From positions 1 to 6,809 of the forward strand of contig CAZECE010000146.1 of the NCBI GenBank assembly GCA_964510525.1: 6,809 nucleotides of DNA, read 5' to 3'. Each line of letters opens with the position of its first letter. Within the stretch, counting starts at the first letter, position 1. The stretch is from CAZECE01 sp964510525. Its GTDB lineage: Bacteria > Pseudomonadota > Gammaproteobacteria > Pseudomonadales > JANQJO01. The position numbers were made by a program, and so were the translations under genes. Below, in pieces: positions 1 through 5,716 of this stretch. The notes under the pieces are model-generated. The model had not been told where the DNA came from. It ran no database searches and worked only from the letters and a program-made list of their open reading frames with translations.

Positions 1-672
1 CATAATGTCGGTCAAGACGACCCCAAAGGTTTCAATCGCTTGTGATGGTCGTTGCAACTTATAATACGTCCACCCCAACATATAACGCGCATGCCTTTGT
101 AATTGGCCAATGGCCTTATTCGCCACATTTGCGTAATAAATCTCAGCTGTTTGATAATCGCTTAGATTAAAATAAATATCCGCCACCCGAAATTCCGCTT
201 CATTAACGTTTCGGTAGGTTGGGTATTTTGAAATGAGTGCTTGTAAGGTTTCCATCGCCTCCATTTCTCGGCCTTCCAAATGGTAAGCTCTCGCTAGTTG
301 GTAATAAACTTCAGCGTTTTCAGGAGAATTCGGATATTTTTTTAAAATATTTTCGTAGGACTTGATCGCATCCTGGTAATTATTTTTTCCATCTTGCGAT
401 TCTAAATACTGCTCGCTGCCTTCAATCATATAGACATTAGAAATACGCCGTTCAATTTTTTCTCTAAGTTCTGAGTCATCAATAGATTGTACGATGTCTT
501 TATACTCTTCTCTGACTTCGGCATACGTCATGGGTTTAATTGATTGCTCCCCGACCTCCGGTATTTTTCCTTTCAATTGCCCAAGCGTTTGATATTGATT
601 ACTCTGGCAACCTATGCAAGCGATCATTGATACTAAACAGGCGGCTTTGCTGATATTTTTTGTTGATTTCAT
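1..672 (-). CDS. TPR lipoprotein, 3' end cut by window edge
   Basis: An open frame runs from an ATG at 672 to base 1 without a stop, giving the first 224 residues of a longer protein. The N-terminus has a lysine-containing n-region and a hydrophobic stretch ending in MIACIGC, so it is probably a lipoprotein; Cys19 or Cys22 could be the lipidated residue, and neither site is a textbook lipobox. Gln23 after Cys22 would allow outer-membrane sorting. Residues about 97-224 form consecutive TPR-like helical hairpins (YENILKKYPNSPENAEVYYQLA, then AEFRVADIYFNLSDYQTAE, then ARYMLGWTYYKLQRPSQAIETF), a layout seen in YbgF/BamD-like and Glt-type periplasmic scaffolds. It starts 29 nt after the stop of the 580-aa TPR gene, so the two are probably cotranscribed. 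A role as a scaffold for protein contacts at the outer membrane is inferred. The missing C-terminus prevents a family assignment. Confidence 0.85.
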   Translation of the reverse strand, partial: MKSTKNISKAACLVSMIACIGCQSNQYQTLGQLKGKIPEVGEQSIKPMTYAEVREEYKDIVQSIDDSELREKIERRISNVYMIEGSEQYLESQDGKNNYQDAIKSYENILKKYPNSPENAEVYYQLARAYHLEGREMEAMETLQALISKYPTYRNVNEAEFRVADIYFNLSDYQTAEIYYANVANKAIGQLQRHARYMLGWTYYKLQRPSQAIETFGVVLTDIM

Positions 673-701
673 GGTTTAATTCCGTACCTAATAAATACTG
701 A

Positions 702-2444
702 TTACTGTGTAATGGCTTTGTCGTGTAAGCGTACCCGTCCTAATCGAGACTGCGCTGAGTAATGCGTCATTCGCTCTTTGTGGCGCATTAACTCAGTGAC
801 CATCATCTTTCTAAAAATGGGCTCCAATAAAGCTATGTTGCTATCCGTTTTCTCGAGCTGATAATAGATACGCTGTTTTAAATCGGATAATTCGGCACGA
901 TAACCTATGGGTTGAATATACGCCGTTTTTAACTGCTCCAAACGAAACGTTCGTTCATTTAATTCGCTTAACGCACTTTCGGCGTCTTCCAACAACAGAT
1001 TCATTCTATCTTGTTCTTTTATATCAAGACTCATCGAAAAGAGTTTGACCTCCTGCTTTTGATCATTCATTTGATCTCGCAGCAACGCGGCATTGGCAAT
1101 CAGATTTTGTGAATGGGTATCAAACACCTTCTTCTCAGTAGCGTTTAAAACAAAAGCCATGTCGTCCATTTTATACAACCAATTATTCAAGTTATCCTGA
1201 ATTACATACAAATCCCCTAGCTCTTTAATTAATTCATGGAACGCATCGCTGGCCATTAAGCGGATTAAAAAGGGTGAAAGCACTTTGTAATCTACTCGTG
1301 GTGTTACCGTCATCCAATTAGGATTTGAAATCATGATATCGAGATTTTTAACGAACTCTTCTGGTATGTCCTGGCTTTGCTCAATGTTAGCAATGGCATC
1401 ATCAATCGTCTCAATACCCTTGGTATAATCTTGATACGCTTTTTCATGTGCCACTAACGCATTATTATTCAAACCCATTTGCTCGTATAAGTGCGCTAAC
1501 AATACTTTTGACTCTTGTACCTCTAGGCTGGAGATAGAACGGCTCGACAGCGTCTCTAAAGCCACAACCGCCTGTTCAAACTTCTCCAATTTAATCGCCA
1601 TCCATGCATAAGACAGCAAAGCACGATTCGAATAAAGCCCTTCGGTTCTAATATTTTGTAGCTGCTCCCACGCGGCTTGGTAGTCGCCTTCTTTCATGTG
1701 TATTTGAGCAATGGCGTGCTTTGCACGATCAGACAGGATCAAATACTCTTCTTCTCGAGAAGGATCAAACCAACGGCTCTTCAATACCTGGTTTCCTGCT
1801 ACCTTATTTAATTTTTCCAGCGCTGAGGCGCGTTTCCCGGATTGGTATTCGACAACGGCGGTGTTAAACACCCAATAAGGGTATTTAGGATCTTTGATAT
1901 GCTTTTGCATGTAGGGATCAAAAGGTGACGTAATTTTATGCCCTTTGCTTTGCAATAAAACAGAGAGATACTCAAAATTTAATTCAAATTTGCTTTTCAA
2001 CGTGCTCTCAACAAGATTCAAGGACGTTGCAGCATGCGCAAAATTGGATTTTTGGTAGAAGTATTTAGCCAGATAAAATCGTGCTTGGTCTTTGAGCCAC
2101 TTAGGCGTATCTGATGCTAGGTAATAATCAAAAAGCACCTTGGATTGATCACCCAAACCATAAGTTAATTGTAATCCACCTTTGAATAATTGATTTTCTG
2201 CTTCAAAAGCCGCTTGATTGTCGCTTTCTTCTAAGTAGGCTTGCTCTACCAGAGCTTGGAAGTGGTTATCCTGGAAATATTCATAGAGTACTGTTCGATA
2301 CGCTAGTTCATGTTCTGTTGAAATATCTTGAAAAAAGGTTTTAGCTTGGACAGCCCCCATAAAAACCAACGAGGTCAATACAGCGCTGGCTCCTTGTATA
2401 AATACCTTTTTTACTCGTGTTACATTTTTTGCGGTGTTAAACAT
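702..2444 (-). CDS. exported TPR/coiled-coil protein (580 aa)
   Basis: The start is taken as ATG at 2444; a TTG codon directly before it is also in frame but less likely. A GAGAT Shine-Dalgarno-like core lies 8 nt upstream of the ATG. Residues 1-34 form a Sec signal peptide ending VQA, with Lys35 as the likely mature N-terminus. TPR-like helix pairs are visible around 117-150, 189-215, 239-262 (AKHAIAQIHMKEGDYQAAWE), 274-300 and 310-340. The C-terminal third is alpha-helical with a likely coiled coil around 440-510. It ends in a helix containing HYSAQSRLGRVRLHDKA, which resembles the C-terminal helix I associate with long TPR proteins of Glt-like clusters (from memory). No catalytic motif is seen. 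It lies between the 192-aa gene and the TPR lipoprotein gene on the same strand. A periplasmic scaffold role is inferred. Confidence 0.88.
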   Translation of the reverse strand: MFNTAKNVTRVKKVFIQGASAVLTSLVFMGAVQAKTFFQDISTEHELAYRTVLYEYFQDNHFQALVEQAYLEESDNQAAFEAENQLFKGGLQLTYGLGDQSKVLFDYYLASDTPKWLKDQARFYLAKYFYQKSNFAHAATSLNLVESTLKSKFELNFEYLSVLLQSKGHKITSPFDPYMQKHIKDPKYPYWVFNTAVVEYQSGKRASALEKLNKVAGNQVLKSRWFDPSREEEYLILSDRAKHAIAQIHMKEGDYQAAWEQLQNIRTEGLYSNRALLSYAWMAIKLEKFEQAVVALETLSSRSISSLEVQESKVLLAHLYEQMGLNNNALVAHEKAYQDYTKGIETIDDAIANIEQSQDIPEEFVKNLDIMISNPNWMTVTPRVDYKVLSPFLIRLMASDAFHELIKELGDLYVIQDNLNNWLYKMDDMAFVLNATEKKVFDTHSQNLIANAALLRDQMNDQKQEVKLFSMSLDIKEQDRMNLLLEDAESALSELNERTFRLEQLKTAYIQPIGYRAELSDLKQRIYYQLEKTDSNIALLEPIFRKMMVTELMRHKERMTHYSAQSRLGRVRLHDKAITQ

Positions 2445-2447
2445 CAA

Positions 2448-2475
2448 ACTATCTCAATCTACACTATCTCAATCT
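2448..2475 (-). repeat. 15-bp-period duplication of the leader/RBS
   Basis: Two perfect 13-bp copies, AGATTGAGATAGT on the minus strand, lie at 2463-2475 and 2448-2460, repeating every 15 bp. They sit directly upstream of the 580-aa TPR gene. Each copy carries a GAGAT Shine-Dalgarno-like core; the proximal one is 8 nt from the ATG at 2444 and the other 15 nt further away. It looks like a small tandem duplication of the ribosome binding region and could affect translation, but no such effect can be shown from sequence. Confidence 0.6.
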
Positions 2476-2500
2476 AGGAACGTCAGTGACTGAAGCTTGC

Positions 2501-3079
2501 TTACCAGTAGAGCAATTCGAATTGCGGCTCTTGGGTCGCGCCGTTATCACCAATACGAATCTCTAAAAACTCGCTACCCGGCCCCTTGGTAAACTTAATG
2601 GATTTAGCTCTTTTATACGTTCTACCTTCTGGCCCAATGCCACTGAAAAATACCGCCCCTTCATAATCACCTTCAGACAGATTGGTTATGAACAGCTGGT
2701 GCACACCACCCCGCAGTAGCGCTTGCTGTTGTCTTTTGGAATAGATTTTTGATGCCACTAAACGGCCACCTAATTTCACTTTCACTGAATCTAACTGAAA
2801 AAACTCGCCTGAACTGGCCGAGACAAACATGGTTAACCGAGTACTGGACGGGAAGAGCAATTTTTCTTCCATGGTCTTCAAATCTTTGTTTAAGAGCACT
2901 ACATCCGATTTCAGACTTTGCAGTTTTTTTGAAAAGCGCAACACTTCCGAAGTATTTTCATCATGACCAGAAATTTCATCTGATACAGATACACTTTCTG
3001 CAGATGCAATATTTCCAAAGACCACACTGTGGACCACCCAAAAGAAAACCAAACCAACGACAAACTCTTTCATATTCAT
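2501..3079 (-). CDS. exported coiled-coil/beta-domain protein, unknown function (192 aa)
   Basis: The start ATG at 3079 is followed two codons later by a second in-frame ATG; neither has a strong Shine-Dalgarno sequence. Residues 1-27 are a hydrophobic signal peptide ending ASA. A charged heptad-like segment at about 44-75 (LRFSKKLQSLKSDVVLLNKD) predicts a short coiled coil. Residues 80-192 are rich in alternating hydrophobic positions and glycine turns (LDSVKVKLGGRLVAS, GGVHQLFITNLSEGDYEGAV), consistent with a beta-sandwich, and the protein ends FELLYW. I recognise the pattern only loosely as a small periplasmic partner found beside exported TPR proteins and cannot name a family. It is the first gene of the minus-strand set, 56 nt ahead of the 580-aa TPR gene, so it probably works in the same envelope assembly. 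Confidence 0.82.
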   Translation of the reverse strand: MNMKEFVVGLVFFWVVHSVVFGNIASAESVSVSDEISGHDENTSEVLRFSKKLQSLKSDVVLLNKDLKTMEEKLLFPSSTRLTMFVSASSGEFFQLDSVKVKLGGRLVASKIYSKRQQQALLRGGVHQLFITNLSEGDYEGAVFFSGIGPEGRTYKRAKSIKFTKGPGSEFLEIRIGDNGATQEPQFELLYW

Positions 3080-3124
3080 TAGAAGCGACTAAAATCAATT
3101 AATGGAAGTAACCTTTGACATCTC

Positions 3125-3153
3125 AATAAATGCCGAGAATCAATATACGCCAA
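3125..3153 (-). promoter_or_regulatory. weak sigma70-like promoter candidate for the TPR operon
   Basis: On the minus strand TTGGCG (3153-3148) and TTTATT (3130-3125) are separated by 17 bp, each matching four of six consensus positions. Transcription would start near 3118, about 40 nt before the 192-aa gene. The region is AT-rich, so a chance match is quite possible. Confidence 0.25.
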
Positions 3154-3225
3154 TATTTACAAACCTGAAAATATCGGTACTTTAAGGATAGCGGCCTTTA
3201 TTTACGGCCTGAAATATATCGTTAC
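3154..3225 (+). promoter_or_regulatory. duplicated promoter/operator-like element
   Basis: Two 27-nt imperfect direct repeats lie at 3154-3180 and 3199-3225, offset by 45 bp. Both begin TATTTAC, share CCTGAAA, then ATATCG and TAC; allowing one gap on each side about 23 positions agree. Each copy overlaps promoter-like hexamers: TTTACA (3156-3161) with TACTTT (3178-3183), and TTTACG (3201-3206) with TACAAT (3223-3228), both with 16-bp spacers. The second pair would start transcription near 3235, about 22 nt before the plus-strand barrel gene. The conserved core in the spacer could be a regulator-binding site. Because the region is divergent, a bound factor might also affect the TPR operon. Confidence 0.45.
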
Positions 3226-3256
3226 AATTTTTTATGACCGAGACGGATTAAAACTT

Positions 3257-3940
3257 ATGAAACTAATCGCTGATCTGCTTAAAAAGAAAAAACTGACTCC
3301 CAACAATCGAAATCTCGTCAAAAAACTTTCATTTGTATTGTGTTGTTGCTTAACGGCACCGGCATGGAGCGACAATTCCTTTTCAGAAATATCGCAAAAA
3401 GACGACATAGTTCCACCAAATGTGCAAACTAAAAAAGCAAAACCTAGCTTAATTGATACAGAAAACTTCGAGCTGGGCACCTATTTAGGCTGGGTTTCAG
3501 TTGAAGACTTCAATACCAATGCACTTATCGGTTTAAATCTAAATTATCATTTTTATTCTGGATTTTACGCGCAATGCCGTTATGGAAGCTCAGACACTGA
3601 AAAATCCAGCAATGAAGGCACTTTAACATTTAATTCCGATCGAACGTTTAGCATTTTTTCGTGCGGCTTGTCGGCGCAATTATTTGAAGGTAAAAGCAGC
3701 TTTTCAACGACTCGCCGTTTCGCTTCGGGAATTTATGCGATTGCCGGTGTAAATGATATCGACTTTGCGAATGAATCCAACTCAGGCTTTTACTATGGGA
3801 TGACCTACAAATTGGTATTAACCGATTGGCTGACTGGAGATGCCAATATGCTAAACCATGTCGTTGACAGAACGTTTCTTAATGACGACAAATCCACACA
3901 AAACGTCGAATTCAGCATAGGGCTGAATGCGTTGTTTTAA
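3257..3940 (+). CDS. outer-membrane beta-barrel protein (227 aa)
   Basis: The ATG at 3257 has an ACGGA Shine-Dalgarno-like sequence 9 nt upstream. The lysine-rich n-region is long, and the hydrophobic core LSFVLCCCLTAPAWS gives a signal peptide of about 38 residues. A polar linker follows to about residue 68, then about 160 residues of alternating amphipathic strands (FELGTYLGWVSVEDF, LNLNYHF, GFYYGMTYKLVL) ending in NALF, with the terminal phenylalanine expected for BamA-dependent insertion. Its opening strand, the IYAIAGV segment and the C-terminus align by eye with the 208-aa protein at 4095-4721 (FEIGVNFGTLTIEDF, LYLVAGV, SYIF), so the two are probably paralogues. The compact size and layout fit the small outer-membrane beta-barrel domain known from myxobacteria and some gammaproteobacteria. 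Cys107 and Cys136 are the only cysteines in the mature part. It is the only gene of the window on the plus strand. Confidence 0.85.
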   Translation: MKLIADLLKKKKLTPNNRNLVKKLSFVLCCCLTAPAWSDNSFSEISQKDDIVPPNVQTKKAKPSLIDTENFELGTYLGWVSVEDFNTNALIGLNLNYHFYSGFYAQCRYGSSDTEKSSNEGTLTFNSDRTFSIFSCGLSAQLFEGKSSFSTTRRFASGIYAIAGVNDIDFANESNSGFYYGMTYKLVLTDWLTGDANMLNHVVDRTFLNDDKSTQNVEFSIGLNALF

Positions 3941-3983
3941 TAATTTAGTCCGCTTAAACATCGACTTATCTAACACGCTAATG

Positions 3984-4023
3984 AGCGTCTAATCTGGAAT
4001 TTATCAGCGTCTAATCCGGAATT
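3984..4023. repeat. 22-bp-period tandem repeat in convergent gap
   Basis: AGCGTCTAATCTGGAATT (3984-4001) and AGCGTCTAATCCGGAATT (4006-4023) match at 17 of 18 positions with a 22-bp period. A short inverted repeat, ACGCT-AATG-AGCGT (3975-3988), overlaps the left end. It lies in the 154-bp gap between two convergent barrel genes, which otherwise shows no gene and no convincing terminator on either strand. It could be a remnant of an insertion-sequence end (IS21-type ends carry internal direct repeats), a protein-binding site, or a chance duplication. Confidence 0.6.
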
Positions 4024-4094
4024 CAAGAATCTGTAGCCCCGTATAGAGCATCGTCAAATCGAGGTTTTATACCCTGAACTATACTTACTACTTA

Positions 4095-4721
4095 TTAAAA
4101 GATATAGCTTAAGCCGACGGTGAATTGGGTGGCGATGGCGGTATTGGAGTTTTGACCGGAGATTAGGCTGGTTTCAAAGATGTGCTGACGGTAGTCGGCT
4201 TTCAGTTTGAACTGCTCATAGAACTCCACTTGGTACCCAAGACCAAGGGTATAACTGAAGTTCTCTTCGCTGCCCAGCTTGGTGTCCCCCACCCCTGCGA
4301 CTAAATACAAGGAAGCAAGGGCGGCTTCAGTCGGCGATTCAATGAATTCTGATTGCAGAATATTGAGGCCTACCAAAAAATCATAGTGCTGAAACTCACG
4401 GTCATCACCGATGTCGAGTATCGAAAAAGCGGCGTTGTTTTCAAATGCGGAGGTCGCAATATCCGCAGATAAGTAATTGTATTGTATAAAATAATCTTCA
4501 GAAGCGTGAAAAGTGCCGCTTAACGTCCAGACAAACTCACTGGGGAAATCTTCAATGGTTAAGGTACCGAAATTAACGCCGATCTCAAACACTTCTTTGT
4601 TGATGTTGAAGCCATCCTCAAATTCAATGTTTTCTGCCTGCACCAGGCCGCTAACGGCTGCCAATAAAGCACCGCAGATAGCGCCTTTGCTTACACACCT
4701 TTGCACCCTTGTCATCATCAT
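4095..4721 (-). CDS. outer-membrane beta-barrel protein (208 aa)
   Basis: Three consecutive ATG codons (4721, 4718, 4715) follow a GGCGAG Shine-Dalgarno-like sequence; the spacing favours the second or third, and the longest ATG form is given. The signal peptide ends GLVQA, with Glu30 as the first mature residue. The mature part has alternating amphipathic strands typical of an 8- to 10-stranded barrel (FEIGVNFGTLTIEDF, YFIQYNYLSAD, YTLGLGYQVEF) and ends SYIF. The segment KADYRQHIF near the C-terminus resembles a conserved strand of the small outer-membrane barrel domain (TIGR04565-like, from memory). It is about 57 nt downstream of the SH3b-barrel gene on the same strand, with no terminator between, so the two probably form an operon. 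It is a likely paralogue of the plus-strand barrel at 3257-3940. Confidence 0.86.
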   Translation of the reverse strand: MMMTRVQRCVSKGAICGALLAAVSGLVQAENIEFEDGFNINKEVFEIGVNFGTLTIEDFPSEFVWTLSGTFHASEDYFIQYNYLSADIATSAFENNAAFSILDIGDDREFQHYDFLVGLNILQSEFIESPTEAALASLYLVAGVGDTKLGSEENFSYTLGLGYQVEFYEQFKLKADYRQHIFETSLISGQNSNTAIATQFTVGLSYIF

Positions 4722-4778
4722 CAACTCGCCATGTTATTCAGTTTACTGTCGTTATTTCGGTCTTTATTTCGAAAAACT

Positions 4779-5558
4779 CTAGAGGAACGTAATGAAGCCC
4801 AACTGCCATTGAGTGGAGCTGTCATCATTTCCATTGTTCGATATTTCAAACTGTCTTATGCCCACGTCTAACACAAAACGTCGACCAATATAGTAGCTAA
4901 TGCCGGCGCCGAGTGAATAATAGCTGGCACCATCGACCGATACGTTAACCTGTTTGGGTTGGCTATCGAAGCTGAGTTCGCCAGCGCCCAAGGAAAATTT
5001 GGGGGAAAATTTGTAATTCGACATGGGCTCGATCAGCACTAAGGCACCAAAGTAGCTGCCACTGGAATCGGAGCCATAAGCACGGCCGTATTCCCCGGCA
5101 GCGCTGATCCAGTCTTTGAAGCGGTAGCCAACGGTTAAAGACAGAGCATCGAAGTTTTCCAGCTCTCCTGTAAACAGACGGCCACTGGAGAAGCCGGACC
5201 ACCAGGTGTTTTCAAGGAAATCCCCGTAACTGACCAATGGCAAATCCGCGGGCTCGCCGGTGGCTTGGATGGTGCGAGAGATTTCGCGCTCAGTGGTCCA
5301 ACCCACTTTGCCGTTTGCGGTTTTGATTTCGTACCAGCCAGGGCGACGGGTTATGAGCTCAATGGTTTCGCCTTGTTCGACGGAGTGGAACACTGGGTAT
5401 CCTCGCCCGGGTCCAGAGCGCACTTCGGCAAATGCATCTAAGACGCTTAAAACTGGAGAATTTGATTCACTGGCTGCTTGCAAATGGCCAGCATTCATGC
5501 CACTACCAATAAACAGAGAAAGGGATAATAACGCGGCTGTCGTCAGTCTAGTATTCAT
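4779..5558 (-). CDS. SH3b-beta-barrel outer-membrane protein (259 aa)
   Basis: The ATG at 5558 is chosen because it opens a clear signal peptide (MNTRLTTAALLSLSLFIGSG, ending HLQA). A further upstream in-frame start at 5666 would put 36 non-signal residues in front and lies inside the terminator stem at 5654-5689. After the signal, residues about 38-95 match a bacterial SH3 domain: AEVRSGPGRGYPVF, then VEQGETIELI, then GWYEIKTANGKVGWTT. SH3b domains often bind peptidoglycan. Residues about 115-259 are a small beta-barrel (LSLTVGYRF, YYSLGAGISYYIG, WQLGFITFL). The final residue is Leu rather than Phe, with Phe next to last. The fusion would let the barrel contact the cell wall. It leads a likely operon with the 208-aa barrel gene and begins just past the terminator of the repeat-protein gene, so it needs its own promoter, which I could not place convincingly. 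Confidence 0.88.
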   Translation of the reverse strand: MNTRLTTAALLSLSLFIGSGMNAGHLQAASESNSPVLSVLDAFAEVRSGPGRGYPVFHSVEQGETIELITRRPGWYEIKTANGKVGWTTEREISRTIQATGEPADLPLVSYGDFLENTWWSGFSSGRLFTGELENFDALSLTVGYRFKDWISAAGEYGRAYGSDSSGSYFGALVLIEPMSNYKFSPKFSLGAGELSFDSQPKQVNVSVDGASYYSLGAGISYYIGRRFVLDVGIRQFEISNNGNDDSSTQWQLGFITFL

Positions 5559-5653
5559 TGTGCTATCACTTATGATGGTCTTAATACCTTTTAGCTTAGC
5601 AAATAAATGAATAATGTAGGTTAAGGGCCTCTGTAATATTTTGTGATCAAACG

Positions 5654-5689
5654 AAAAACGGAGCAAGCCGTGTGGGCATTACTCCGTTT
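5654..5689 (-). terminator. rho-independent terminator of the repeat-protein gene
   Basis: An 8-bp perfect stem, AAACGGAG read on the minus strand from 5689 and CTCCGTTT ending at 5656, encloses an 18-nt loop that can form an additional 3-bp GCC/GGC stem. It is followed on the minus strand by a T run (5658-5654). It lies about 28 nt past the stop of the gene at 5717 and ahead of the SH3b-barrel gene, so it should uncouple the two. No T run follows on the plus strand, so it is directional. Confidence 0.72.
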
Positions 5690-5716
5690 GGTGGGGTTCG
5701 TTTTTAAAACCTAGGT

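Noticed and set aside
2749..3102. Plus-strand open frame over the 192-aa gene
   Set aside because: It lies antisense to a gene with a signal peptide and operon context, and its translation shows no domain or export signal.
3115..3120. Perfect TTGACA -35 hexamer on the plus strand
   Set aside because: No acceptable -10 hexamer lies 16-18 bp downstream, and it is about 135 nt from the gene; the pair at 3201-3228 fits better.
3232..3480. Minus-strand open frame over the start of the plus-strand barrel gene, and a plus-strand one at 4513-4782 over the start of the 208-aa gene
   Set aside because: Both are antisense to signal peptides of supported genes and carry no motif of their own.
4963..5610. 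Minus-strand frame at 4963-5202 and plus-strand frame at 5260-5610 over the SH3b-barrel gene
   Set aside because: Both overlap a well-supported SH3b-barrel coding sequence in other frames and show no recognisable domain.
5559..5666. Upstream 36-residue extension of the SH3b-barrel protein
   Set aside because: The extension would start inside the terminator hairpin of the preceding gene and bury a good signal peptide that begins at 5558.
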